33,336 bases of DNA from CBDULX01 sp965368175 (GTDB taxonomy: Bacteria; Pseudomonadota; Gammaproteobacteria; SZUA-229). The notes beneath the pieces are model-generated. The model was not told the DNA's origin and made no database searches. It saw only the letters and a program-made list of their open reading frames with translations. The translations under genes were made by a program, and so were the position numbers. The DNA lies in assembly GCA_965368175.1 (NCBI GenBank), contig CBDULX010000006.1, forward strand, positions 1 through 33,336. The letters run 5' to 3'. Within the stretch, counting starts at the first letter, position 1; every line of letters starts with the position of its first letter. This document shows, one piece after another, positions 15,172 to 23,370 of the stretch.

Positions 15172-16143
15172 TCAATGCTCACTGCGTGATATAAGTTGTT
15201 TTTTTGCCCAGAATCCTGCTAATAACGACCCGCTAATGTTATGCCATATGCTGAATACAGCTCCTGGCAGAGCACTGACTGCTGTGAAATACTGGGTGGC
15301 AAGCGCAACTGCAAGTCCTGAATTTTGCATACCCACTTCTATAGCCAGTGTCCGACTGGTTTTTTCATTATTACCCAGTGCACGTGATATGCCATAACCA
15401 CTAATTAACCCCACTGCGTTATGCAAGACCACACTGATAAACACGATTAAACCAATACTGGATAATTTGCTCTGGTTAAGTGACACAATTACCGCGATAA
15501 TAATTACGATAGCGATCATTGATATAAGCGGAAAATAAGGCTTCACCGGTTTAATCTGTCTGCTGAAGAAAGTGTTTAATATTACTCCGAGTGTAACGGG
15601 TATAACGACTATTTTTAATATGCTTAGCAGCATATCAACAACTGGAATGGGTACCTGTTCGCCTACATAAAGTAGTGTAAGGAAAGGTGTGGCGAATATG
15701 GCCAGCAGAGTTGAAACCAGGGTAAGGGTAATGGACAGTGCGACATCGGCTTTTGCCAGATAGCACATAACGTTCGATGCAGTACCCCCAGGGCAACTGC
15801 CTAATAAGACCATGCCGATGATGAGTTCTGTGGATAAACCCAGTCCTTTTCCCAGGAAGTAAGCAGCAAATGGCATGATGGTGTACTGCATGATTACCCC
15901 GGTTGCAATCACTCCGGGTGACCGGAGTACACGTCTGAAATCATCTATGCTGAGAGTCACCCCCATACAGAACATGATGATGACTAAAAAAGGGATAATG
16001 GCCTGCTTTAGTGGCAAAAAGAGCGCAGGGAAAATATAGGCAACTAGTGAGAGCAGAATGGCCCAGAGTGGAAATAATAGCGTAGAGCGATGCATGGGGT
16101 TCTTAATCATCGATTTGTAATGGGAGCTCCAGGTGCTGGCCAT
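15172..16143 (-). CDS. Bile acid:sodium symporter-family transporter
   Basis: This 323-residue integral membrane protein of the BASS family has about nine to ten hydrophobic segments from residue 20 to the C-terminus. Family marks include MFCMGVTLSIDDFRRVLRSPG, GMVLLGSCPGGTASNVMCYLAKAD (about residues 111-134) and EVGMQNSGLAVALA, which form the sodium and substrate site in the inner membrane. Bacterial members import organic anions such as bile acids, pyruvate or pantoate; the substrate here is not predictable. The first ATG is used; ATG at residue 12 is an alternative because neither has a strong Shine-Dalgarno site. The gene converges on the hypothetical gene ending at 15144. Confidence 0.92.
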   Translation of the reverse strand: MASTWSSHYKSMIKNPMHRSTLLFPLWAILLSLVAYIFPALFLPLKQAIIPFLVIIMFCMGVTLSIDDFRRVLRSPGVIATGVIMQYTIMPFAAYFLGKGLGLSTELIIGMVLLGSCPGGTASNVMCYLAKADVALSITLTLVSTLLAIFATPFLTLLYVGEQVPIPVVDMLLSILKIVVIPVTLGVILNTFFSRQIKPVKPYFPLISMIAIVIIIAVIVSLNQSKLSSIGLIVFISVVLHNAVGLISGYGISRALGNNEKTSRTLAIEVGMQNSGLAVALATQYFTAVSALPGAVFSIWHNISGSLLAGFWAKKQLISRSEH

Positions 16144-16235
16144 GATGGTAGTTATACAGAGCAGGAAAATTATTAAACCAGATAACTAGCCAGAAGCATA
16201 ATGCTAATAGTAGGATAGTTTGTACATTATGCCAA

Positions 16236-16503
16236 TTAATTCTGGGTTCCATTAAAACGACATATTGTCAGTAACATAAAATATTATGATTATTCATCGA
16301 CGAATTTTTACGGCAAATGCAGCTTCAGAGCCGAAATCGTATTCAAATGTTTCCAGGGGGGGCTTGATCAGGTACTCCCTGGCCAAAAGCGTCATGATTT
16401 TCATCGAAGCTCGTTGCAATAGAATAACTACCGCCTTAGCTGGTGAACAATCTAAACGCTCATCGCAGCCTGATTAAACCAGAATTAATCAGCAGTTACC
16501 TGG
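16236..16503. repeat. Longer relative of the intergenic repeat, with a fossil reading frame
   Basis: The right end (TTAATCAGCAGTTACCTGG, 16485-16503) and the inner block ATCTAAACGCTCATCGCAG (16449-16467) match the element at 1537-1635. A similar but directly oriented sequence, TTAATTCTGGGTTCCATTAA, is at 16236-16255. Between them the minus strand is open for 36 codons (16404-16294), reading MKIMTLLAREYLIKPP and ending FAVKIRR. This frame has protein-like composition but no start signals and may be a decayed gene end carried by the element. It fills most of the 428-bp spacer. Confidence 0.45.
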
Positions 16504-16571
16504 GTAAATTAATGTATGATGCGATTTAATAGCATATATACATGTAAATAACGATAATTTAGAGATTCTGA

Positions 16572-17330
16572 ATGAATATAGTGACCAGCTGGCTTGCCGC
16601 TTATTTGAATGCACCTTATATGGGCTATGAAGCGGCTGCAGTTACTCCATCTGAAATTTTAAGGAAGACGCTAGAGCCTGGTGATGTGTTGCTGGTCGAC
16701 GGTAACAGGCGCATTAGTGTGGCTATAAAATATCTGACTCAGTCGACCTGGTCTCATGCCGCAATTTATGTAGGCGATGTGTACAACCAGGGAGGGGATG
16801 ATCCTGATGTGCTGATTGAAGCTGATTTGAAAAATGGAGTGGTATGCGTACCTCTATCAGGCTATCAGGAGTTGCATACACGCATATGTCGTCCGTCAAA
16901 GTTAACTGAGGAAGACCGACAAATTCTGGTAAATTATGTAGTCAATCGTATCGGGCATAAATATGATATGCAAAATATTATAGATCTGGTTCGCTACCTG
17001 TTACCCAATCCGCCTGTTCCAGTGCGCTGGCGACGTCGAATGATTGCCCTGGGAAGTGGTGATCCAACTCGTGCAATTTGCTCTACATTGATTGCAGAGG
17101 CCTTCCATTCTATCTGTTATCCGATACTACCGACTATAGAAACACTACCGTCGTTGAAATCGGGTCATGCTGAACGTGAAATCATGCATATCCGTCACCA
17201 TAGTTTATTTACACCTCGTGACTTTGATATTTCACCTTTTTTCGAAATCATAAAACCCAGCTTGCTGAATGATTTTAATTATAAAGATATAAAGTGGGCA
17301 GAGAAAAGTAACCAGGAAAACTCTGAGTAA
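16572..17330 (+). CDS. YiiX-like permuted NlpC/P60 (papain-fold) protein
   Basis: The 252-residue product resembles the YiiX/YebB permuted NlpC/P60 group. The domain begins LEPGDVLLVDGNRRISVAI at about 34-52. The catalytic histidine is His62 in WSHAAIYVG, with an acidic partner Glu83 in LIEAD, and the nucleophile is Cys170 in RAICSTLIAEAF, after the histidine as expected for the permuted fold. Members may act on amide or thioester bonds in cell-envelope material or lipids; the exact substrate is unknown. There is no signal peptide, so it may be cytosolic or peripheral. It is followed by a convergent YbaK-like gene. Confidence 0.8.
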   Translation: MNIVTSWLAAYLNAPYMGYEAAAVTPSEILRKTLEPGDVLLVDGNRRISVAIKYLTQSTWSHAAIYVGDVYNQGGDDPDVLIEADLKNGVVCVPLSGYQELHTRICRPSKLTEEDRQILVNYVVNRIGHKYDMQNIIDLVRYLLPNPPVPVRWRRRMIALGSGDPTRAICSTLIAEAFHSICYPILPTIETLPSLKSGHAEREIMHIRHHSLFTPRDFDISPFFEIIKPSLLNDFNYKDIKWAEKSNQENSE

Positions 17331-17421
17331 GTCTGGTTGTAGCATGAAACAATCACGACTTGACTGGAGGTTTCCTGGACAAAATATTCTGTTTTAGTAT
17401 TCTCCCGGAGAGACTTGTATA

Positions 17422-17889
17422 TCAATGCATACAAATGTCAGCATGTTGTGTATTTTGCATTAACTTACGGAATTCATCCGCATTAACATGGATAAGTTCC
17501 TCGTGATTACCGGCTTCAAAATAAATATCAGTACAATTATCCAGGCTGGAATCGACGATGGTTTTCATACCATAAGCCTCACCAACGGGAGGTATGGCGC
17601 CAAGATCGCAGTCCTTAAATAATTCCTGTAGTTCGGCCTCGGTGGCCAGTCCTATCTTGCGGTTGAGTAGTCGGTTAAGCTCCCGGATTTTCACATGTCG
17701 GGTGGCTGGAACGACGGCCATAATATAGCCATCATCATCTTCCAGAACTACAGACTTGGCAAGTTCATAGACGGGTATGTTGGCTACAAGTGCAGTGTTC
17801 ATGCTGGTGACGGTATAGCGATGGGGAAGTTTGTCATAACTAATGTCGTGTTGTACGAGATATTTTTCGAGCGTATTTGCTATGTCCAT
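17422..17889 (-). CDS. YbaK/ProX-type aminoacyl-tRNA deacylase domain protein
   Basis: This 155-residue single-domain protein has the YbaK/EbsC fold. The pattern includes LAKSVVLEDDDGYIMAVVPATRHV at about 43-66, containing the lysine of the LAKS motif, then IGLATEAEL and the late GAIPPVGEAYGMKTIVD segment. Homologues hydrolyse mischarged tRNAs such as Cys-tRNA(Pro) or Ala-tRNA(Pro). ATG 17889 is chosen because AAGGAGG sits 5 bp upstream, one of the strongest ribosome binding sites in the window; the open frame extends 9 codons further. The tRNA specificity cannot be read from the sequence. Confidence 0.9.
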   Translation of the reverse strand: MDIANTLEKYLVQHDISYDKLPHRYTVTSMNTALVANIPVYELAKSVVLEDDDGYIMAVVPATRHVKIRELNRLLNRKIGLATEAELQELFKDCDLGAIPPVGEAYGMKTIVDSSLDNCTDIYFEAGNHEELIHVNADEFRKLMQNTQHADICMH

Positions 17890-18107
17890 GAGGGCCTCCT
17901 TATGAAAGCAAATCAAATTCCTGTACTTTGATAAACTATGCTATTTTTAAACAGAATTGCAATAGTTTAACTATACTTATTACTTATCCCCCTGAGGTTA
18001 ATTATTAATGTAGTTTATCAGGAAAAATACAAATACCTGGCGGTTATATGTCTCAGGAATACTATGATCCAGGAGAGATGTAGCCCTTATTTAAAGGCAG
18101 GTGAGAG

Positions 18108-18440
18108 ATGAAAAAAATCAAAGACATTGTTTTAACCTGGCATGCTAATGCAAAAGAATCACGTGAGGTGAAGCAGATATCCCTACCGGTTAATTTGCAC
18201 GATGTGGCACGTATTCATGCCCTGACAGAGCTCTATCCCAATCTTTCTGAGCAAATAATTATCACTGATCTGTTAAATGCTGCACTGGATGAAGTGGAGG
18301 CCTGTTTGCCCTATGTACAGGGCCAGAAGGTGATTGCCAGGGATGATCAGGGCGACCCCATTTATGAAGATGCAGGGCTAACTCCAAAGTTAATGGATTT
18401 AACCAGAAAACACATGGCTATTCTGAAGCAGCAGCATTAG
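18108..18440 (+). CDS. Conserved hypothetical protein
   Basis: This 110-residue cytosolic protein starts MKKIKDIVLTWHANAKESREV and continues with a helical VARIHALTELYPNLSEQIIITDLLNAALDEVEACLPYVQG. The ending resembles VIARDDQGDPIYEDAGLTP. The same layout occurs in short Pseudomonas proteins labelled, without evidence I know of, as type 1 pili tip component. No signal peptide or pilin feature is visible, so that label should not be copied. The middle helix pair is reminiscent of ribbon-helix-helix partners, but this is not firm. GGTGAG lies 4 bp before the ATG. It is divergent from the YbaK-like gene. Confidence 0.75.
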   Translation: MKKIKDIVLTWHANAKESREVKQISLPVNLHDVARIHALTELYPNLSEQIIITDLLNAALDEVEACLPYVQGQKVIARDDQGDPIYEDAGLTPKLMDLTRKHMAILKQQH

Positions 18441-18511
18441 CCAGGATGTAACAATAGCAAATATAATCAAATATATAGGGGTATAATAATTAAATATATC
18501 GCTGTTTTTAT

Positions 18512-18910
18512 ATGGCTCATAAAGAGCAGGCTGTATTATTATCAGTAGTCTCAGCTATGCACACGATTGATGTTCTAACATGCTTGCAACGAATTCATAA
18601 TATCCTGTCAAGCCACTCGGGTGACAGTGCTGACTGGGTCGCTTCACTGATCGAACTGGGTGATAATGATGAAACCGAGTTTTATAGGGCGCTAAATTCA
18701 AAGCGTATGTGGGGAGGGGCCGGTTCCATTGCTAACGAGGCGCTGGCAGATAATCCGGGTATTGATGACTGGGCCTGGCAGATGGAAATACGCGAGTTTC
18801 GTGAGCTGATGATTGAACTGGGACAGCATTTACAGGCTCGGGGCAGTCATTACCCGGATATTTCTTCATGGATGCTGGCCTTCAGCAGCTGGAATCAATC
18901 TGGGGTATGA
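18512..18910 (+). CDS. Hypothetical protein
   Basis: This 132-residue soluble, mainly helical protein has several Trp residues (DDWAWQMEIREFREL and SSWMLAFSSWNQ). No known domain was recognised. No good Shine-Dalgarno site precedes the ATG. Its stop codon (18908-18910) is formed by the first bases of a dispersed repeat, TGATCAGAGGCTCCTTAAA, so the C-terminus may have been trimmed or reset by insertion of that repeat. Confidence 0.6.
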   Translation: MAHKEQAVLLSVVSAMHTIDVLTCLQRIHNILSSHSGDSADWVASLIELGDNDETEFYRALNSKRMWGGAGSIANEALADNPGIDDWAWQMEIREFRELMIELGQHLQARGSHYPDISSWMLAFSSWNQSGV

Positions 18911-18926
18911 TCAGAGGCTCCTTAAA
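18908..18926 (+). repeat. Dispersed TCAGAGG repeat overlapping a stop codon
   Basis: TGATCAGAGGCTCCTTAAA is a near-consensus copy. Its TGA is the stop of the preceding gene. The amidotransferase gene begins 49 bp downstream. Confidence 0.65.
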
Positions 18927-18975
18927 TTAAATGTATTAGCTCTTTTCAATCCATACTTATTGTATATATTTACCT

Positions 18976-19680
18976 ATGTTACCAATATTGATTATTTGCC
19001 ATGCCCGATGTGAGCCACCGGGTTACCTGTGTATTTATTTTGATAAGCATCAGGTGCCTTACAAAAAAATTCATATTGATGACCAGCCTCTGAGTACCAT
19101 TAAGCTTGAGGATATTTCCGGTCTGATTCTGATGGGTGGTCCCCATAGCGTGAATGACGATCATCCGTGGATTAGCGAAGAACTCAAATTAATTCAACAG
19201 CTGGTTACAAATGGCACTCCTCTGATGGGTGTCTGTTTTGGTGCACAGATGATTAGCAAGGCGCTCGGTGGAACAGTGAGTGAGGCACCTGGCATGGAGA
19301 CCGGGTGGCACCAGATTATGGTCGATACTGGCAGGCTACCAGAACCGCTAACAGTCAGCTTGCCTGAAAGCTTCGAAGTATTCCAGTGGCATGAAGACAC
19401 GTTCAGCAACCCGGAAGGGGCCATTCCGCTCTTTACTGGCAGCAATATCAGGAATCAGGGGTATATATTGGGTAATGTTCTCACTATGCAATTTCATCTG
19501 GAAATGACCGAGAATATGGTGCAGGAGTGGCTGGAACGTTATAACGATTGTTTGCCGATGCATATAATGTCAGTACAAAGCTCACTTGAAATCAATGAAC
19601 GACTTCATGAGCGGCTGGAGAATTTACATGACATTGCAGATAAAATTTATGACTGGTGGCTGGGGCTGGTAAAAAATTGA
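18976..19680 (+). CDS. Class I glutamine amidotransferase-like protein
   Basis: The 234-residue protein has a complete class I glutamine amidotransferase triad: Cys87 in MGVCFGAQ, His174 and Glu176 in MQFHLEMT. The early LILMGGPHSVNDD at 50-62 and the GMETGWHQI segment are typical of stand-alone GuaA-like amidotransferases such as YfeJ and GMP-synthase-like homologues. Members transfer ammonia from glutamine to an acceptor, but the synthase partner is not encoded next door. The C-terminal 50 residues are helical. The ATG start has no clear Shine-Dalgarno site. The metallo-hydrolase gene follows after 90 bp on the same strand. Confidence 0.88.
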   Translation: MLPILIICHARCEPPGYLCIYFDKHQVPYKKIHIDDQPLSTIKLEDISGLILMGGPHSVNDDHPWISEELKLIQQLVTNGTPLMGVCFGAQMISKALGGTVSEAPGMETGWHQIMVDTGRLPEPLTVSLPESFEVFQWHEDTFSNPEGAIPLFTGSNIRNQGYILGNVLTMQFHLEMTENMVQEWLERYNDCLPMHIMSVQSSLEINERLHERLENLHDIADKIYDWWLGLVKN

Positions 19681-19770
19681 AAGTTATAAGTTCATGGTCA
19701 TTGGTTGATGGCTTAACAAATAAGCCTGAACTATTAACATCGTTATTAAATTTCTGATATACATAAACAC

Positions 19771-20835
19771 ATGAAAATCTATAAACTAATCGCGCTGTGT
19801 ATCCTTATGCTGTTGACCTCATGTTCAGTTAATCCACATTATGATCCATTAAAAGCTCATCATTCTGAAAATGGATTTAAGAATATTTATTATGATGATA
19901 CCAGTAAGGGGGCCTGGGAATACTGGAAATGGCAATGGGAAAAGCGATTCAAGGATATACCCGATAAAGATGATTATAATTTTACAATTGTAAAAAATGA
20001 TCCTGCAATGCTGACTAACAATCTGGATAGAACCTCGTTAACGTGGGTTGGTCATGCAACATTCCTTATACAGCATGCAGGTTTGAATATACTGACTGAT
20101 CCTCAGTTTTCACACAGAGCTTCACCTGTTAGCTGGGCGGGGCCACAACGAGTAGTGGCTCCCGGCATTTCGATTGATGATTTACCTGAGATCGATGCAG
20201 TCATTATTTCGCATGATCATTATGATTCACTGGATGTGGATTCGATAAAGCAATTATCCATTCATAATCAACGGCGTACTTTAACATTTCTGGTGCCTTT
20301 AGGAATGAAATCATGGTTCGATGATCTCAGGCTAAAAAAAATAAACGTCGTTGAGCTTGACTGGGCACAAAGTTATATTATTGATGATGTGAAATTCACG
20401 GCTATGCCAGTGCAGCACTGGAGTAAACGTAGCCTGTTTGATGCTTTCGAACGGCTCTGGGCTTCCTGGGTAATTGAAGCCAGAGGCAATAAAATATATT
20501 TTGCCGGTGATTCTGGCTATGCCGATCACTTTAAGGAAATTGGTAGACTTTATGGCTCTTTTGACCTGGCCTTAATTCCCATAGGTGCTTATGAACCGAG
20601 GTGGTTTATGAAGCCATATCATGTTAACCCGGAAGAGTCGGTAAAAATACATATGGATATAAAATCCAGGTATTCTGTTGGAATGCACTGGGGAACGTTT
20701 ATATTAACCGATGAGCCTCTGGATGAGCCGCCAGAAAAACTTAAGCAGGCACTTGCGAAATACAAAATCAATGAATCATCTTTTGAAGTTTATCAGCATG
20801 GGGAAAGTCGTTTTCTTGAATTCTCAGCGGATTAA
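19771..20835 (+). CDS. Lipoprotein metallo-beta-lactamase-fold hydrolase, NAPE-PLD/UlaG-like
   Basis: The 354-residue protein has a lipoprotein signal with lipobox LTSC and Cys18, so it should sit in the envelope. The metallo-beta-lactamase domain follows: LTWVGHATFLIQHAG at about 90-104, LTDPQFSHRASPVSW, then SHDHYDSLD at 147-155, and later AMPVQHWSKR, YFAGDSGY and GMHWGTF. These match NAPE-hydrolysing phospholipase D-like and UlaG-like enzymes. The usual HxHxDH motif reads His148, His150, Asp152, Ser153, with serine in place of the third histidine. Phospholipid or phosphoester hydrolysis is inferred. The last histidine is also seen in MHWGTF. Confidence 0.88.
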   Translation: MKIYKLIALCILMLLTSCSVNPHYDPLKAHHSENGFKNIYYDDTSKGAWEYWKWQWEKRFKDIPDKDDYNFTIVKNDPAMLTNNLDRTSLTWVGHATFLIQHAGLNILTDPQFSHRASPVSWAGPQRVVAPGISIDDLPEIDAVIISHDHYDSLDVDSIKQLSIHNQRRTLTFLVPLGMKSWFDDLRLKKINVVELDWAQSYIIDDVKFTAMPVQHWSKRSLFDAFERLWASWVIEARGNKIYFAGDSGYADHFKEIGRLYGSFDLALIPIGAYEPRWFMKPYHVNPEESVKIHMDIKSRYSVGMHWGTFILTDEPLDEPPEKLKQALAKYKINESSFEVYQHGESRFLEFSAD

Positions 20836-21062
20836 TTAGTTAATAAATTATTATATAAACATATTATTAAATACAAAAAGTATTGGTTTATTTAAAAAAA
20901 TAATTGATATTTTTGTTATCTTTAGTATAAATTATGGTTATTGATAGATATTTATTTTTTATAACGAGTTTAACTCTTTAAAAAAATATAAAATATGATA
21001 CAGTAATTTTTAATGATTTTTTACTTCTTCATGTCTAATGACAACCCCCTGGGAGTAGCAAA

Positions 21063-21386
21063 ATGAGTACATCTATTAAATCTTTTCCAAATGCCCCACA
21101 TAGCTGGGATATTAAAGCAGCCGAAAAAGTTGCCAGTGAAAGTGGTTTCAGTCTAAATGATGACCATCTGGAACTGGTTCGTGCGTTGCAGGAATATTAC
21201 AAAAAAGTTGAATTTCCAAATCTTCGTCAGGTTACTGATGCACTTGAAGAGAAATTCCATTCCAAAGGTGGAATGAAATATCTGTATAAAATTATGCCGG
21301 GTGGTCCTGTTGCCGGTGGTTGCAGGCTCGCTGGACTTAAGATACCTGCAGGAGCAGTAGATAAATCCTTCGGCAGTGTTGCCTGA
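21063..21386 (+). CDS. DsrC/TusE-family protein lacking the C-terminal cysteine
   Basis: The 107-residue protein has the compact DsrC/TusE fold: a helical start, NLRQVTDALEEKF, and a conserved end GGPVAGGCRLAGLKIPAG. DsrC proteins carry two cysteines separated by ten residues in a flexible C-terminal arm. Here only the first is present (Cys87); the second position is Ala98, and nine more residues (VDKSFGSVA) follow. True TusE keeps only the second cysteine, so this protein is neither canonical DsrC nor TusE and fits the broader group of sulfur-related DsrC-like regulators or paralogues. A good GGGAG lies 7 bp before the ATG, after a 227-bp very AT-rich spacer. A stable hairpin follows. Confidence 0.88.
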   Translation: MSTSIKSFPNAPHSWDIKAAEKVASESGFSLNDDHLELVRALQEYYKKVEFPNLRQVTDALEEKFHSKGGMKYLYKIMPGGPVAGGCRLAGLKIPAGAVDKSFGSVA

Positions 21387-21394
21387 TGATTTCA

Positions 21395-21430
21395 GGCCGG
21401 TGACCAGGCAATGTCCTGCTGTTACCGGCC
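21395..21430. other. Strong hairpin after the DsrC-like gene
   Basis: GGCCGGTGAC (21395-21404) pairs with GTTACCGGCC (21421-21430) through a 10-bp stem with one G-U pair, and an inner CAGG/CCTG pair. No T tract follows directly on either strand, so it could be a processing or stability element or a factor-dependent stop. Confidence 0.5.
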
Positions 21431-21467
21431 AGACTGCTTACTGTAAAAGACCGTAGTTTTATATTTT

Positions 21468-21653
21468 TTACTGTTTATTTTTTGCTTCTTCTATTAATTC
21501 CTGCTCAAGTCTATCGGCCAGTTTGCGTCTGATTTTGGCTTTATAGGCATTCCTGGCATACTCAGACAGCGCACAAGCCTTTTCATCCAGCTCCTGGGCC
21601 TCTTTCCTTAGTTCCAGGATAGCTTCCTGTTTAGTCATTTTTTTGTCTGGCAT
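21468..21653 (-). CDS. Small coiled-coil-like protein, hypothetical
   Basis: This short ORF of 61 residues is highly charged (many Glu, Lys, Arg) and could form one continuous helix with coiled-coil character (ELRKEAQELDEKACALSEYARNA in part). It faces the DsrC-like gene. A weak AAGG lies about 10 bp upstream of the ATG. I know no family. It is included because the composition and Shine-Dalgarno spacing are better than those of a chance frame, but confidence is modest. Confidence 0.5.
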   Translation of the reverse strand: MPDKKMTKQEAILELRKEAQELDEKACALSEYARNAYKAKIRRKLADRLEQELIEEAKNKQ

Positions 21654-21741
21654 ATCGAAAACCTTATTGCATAATTATTTTAGAATTTTAATAAGAATAT
21701 AATATTTAACGGATCAATTAATATCAGAGCTTCCCTGGTTC

Positions 21742-23370
21742 TTAAATGCTCCTGTCGGTTAAATGACTGTAGGGTGGTTCGCTCTCCAGTCGACTATCGA
21801 TCACCGCTTTTCCCAGGGTAAAGTGATATAGGCTCTGTAACTCGGTGTTTTCTATACCCAATGTGGTATGCACTGCATCATCGAAAAAACAGCCAATGCC
21901 TGTACCGCTAATACCTGCGGCTTCTGCTTCAAGGTAAAGGGTCTGTCCTATAATGCCCGATTCCCAGAACAGTTGTCGGTAGCGCCAGGGGGTATCTTTA
22001 ATATTGGTTTCAAACTCAGCCAGCATGGCAAGGCTGAATACTCCTTCGGATGCAATTTCCTGGTGGCAGGATAAAATTCGGGCGGCTTCCTCGCATTCGG
22101 AGCTCACCAGTTGGTATAAGGGGATGTGCTCAGGGCATTGATCTGTTTTGGTCCAGCTAAACTCACTGCGCATATGATTGCGCATTAATAGTTCTCCGAC
22201 ACCGGATCTGGGAAATGCATATAAACCTGGCTCAAGCCCTTCTACCCTGTGTACAAATAGTAACAGATGAAGGCGAGGTTCCCAGTTCAGAGCATCGAAT
22301 GGGGGGGTATCGGCTCTGACCAGCAGGCTGTCCAGGATTCGGTAAAATTTCTGCAGGGGCAGCGTGCTAGTTCCATTAAAAGCCTGTGCACTGCGTCGTT
22401 GCTGGATGATGTTTGTGGCTTTCAGTGCGCAATGGCAATCCGACAAGGGAGGTAAGGCAGTGGTGCCCCATGAATCTATGTTAGTCACAGGCTTGTGGCA
22501 GCTTATACTAACTTCATCTATGACCGGCCATTGCACCTGATTGTCTGGACTTAAGCAATTGGCGATACCATGCCACTCTGAATGCCTGACCAGATTGCAT
22601 AATTGATCAGGGTCCAGAGTGGCTGGTCTATCTGATGATGGGGTTATCTGGAGTATTGCATCCGCCGCTTCATGTTCCGCATTTTTAAAGTCATTTTTAC
22701 GGTTTAAACCCAGCAAGGTAGAAATCTGATCATCACTCCAGTGTTCGAGCAGTTGTACTTGCCAGCCAAGAATGGCCGCAGCATAACGAAAAGTCGCTAT
22801 GGCATGGCCAACATCATGCTGACAATACCGAAATGCCCGTTCACCATACTTCCAGGCTTCGCGCCAGTGAATTGATGACAGTCCTATTAAAATTGAATTG
22901 CCTGCTAGTGAGTCATGTCTTTGCTGAGGTGGGATAATGCAGCGTTGCTCCAGATTATGCTGATAACTGTTGTAGTGATAAATGCCTGAAGATAGATTAC
23001 CTATGCCAGAAAATATCAGGTAACTTTCAGTTGGGTGCAGGTTGCCACTGGAAGGGTTGCAACGCAATGCCCAGCGTGATTGGCCGTAGACTTTCCAGGC
23101 GGATAAACCCATCGCCAGTTCAAATAAAATGCCAATACTTTTCAGGTCAACTTGCTGAGGATCAATTTTATCCGGATAGTAAATATCACGATAAAGTGTG
23201 TTTAGTCTGGCTGCATTTAATGGCAGACTAAATTTATCACATCCATCAAATGTACGAAATGGACTGGGCTGGTTGGCCCAGTCCATGTTGTTGGGACCGA
23301 GGGCGTATCGATCCAGCGCATGCTTGCTGCGCTGGTGGTACTCATTAACACTGATGGGGTGTCTGTTCAT
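21742..23370 (-). CDS. SagB-type nitroreductase-fold dehydrogenase, two domains
   Basis: The 542-residue protein holds two nitroreductase-fold units of the SagB/ThcOx type. The first (about 85-260) has RWALRCNPSSGNLHPTESY, which resembles the FMN-binding RR-PSGGARHP region, and a later FRYCQHDVGHAIATFRYAAAILGW. The second (about 320-525) has QQRRSAQAFNGTSTLPL, FWESGIIGQTLYLEAEAAG and GTGIGCFFDD. Related enzymes oxidise azolines in thiazole/oxazole peptides, but stand-alone double-domain forms are common in proteobacteria and have no proven substrate. No precursor peptide, YcaO or cyclodehydratase gene is nearby. The first domain seems to keep the FMN loop, and the second keeps the dimer core. 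Confidence 0.9.
   Translation of the reverse strand: MNRHPISVNEYHQRSKHALDRYALGPNNMDWANQPSPFRTFDGCDKFSLPLNAARLNTLYRDIYYPDKIDPQQVDLKSIGILFELAMGLSAWKVYGQSRWALRCNPSSGNLHPTESYLIFSGIGNLSSGIYHYNSYQHNLEQRCIIPPQQRHDSLAGNSILIGLSSIHWREAWKYGERAFRYCQHDVGHAIATFRYAAAILGWQVQLLEHWSDDQISTLLGLNRKNDFKNAEHEAADAILQITPSSDRPATLDPDQLCNLVRHSEWHGIANCLSPDNQVQWPVIDEVSISCHKPVTNIDSWGTTALPPLSDCHCALKATNIIQQRRSAQAFNGTSTLPLQKFYRILDSLLVRADTPPFDALNWEPRLHLLLFVHRVEGLEPGLYAFPRSGVGELLMRNHMRSEFSWTKTDQCPEHIPLYQLVSSECEEAARILSCHQEIASEGVFSLAMLAEFETNIKDTPWRYRQLFWESGIIGQTLYLEAEAAGISGTGIGCFFDDAVHTTLGIENTELQSLYHFTLGKAVIDSRLESEPPYSHLTDRSI

Noticed and set aside
16286..16477. 63-codon plus-strand frame
   Set aside because: It lies within the repeat-related segment, has no ribosome binding site, and is the complement of the minus-strand fossil frame.
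18108..18440. Type 1 pili tip component annotation
   Set aside because: The protein has no signal peptide or pilin features; the label seems copied between databases without support.
21742..23370. Thiazole/oxazole peptide biosynthesis cluster
   Set aside because: Only the SagB-like dehydrogenase is present; there is no precursor, YcaO protein or transporter around it.
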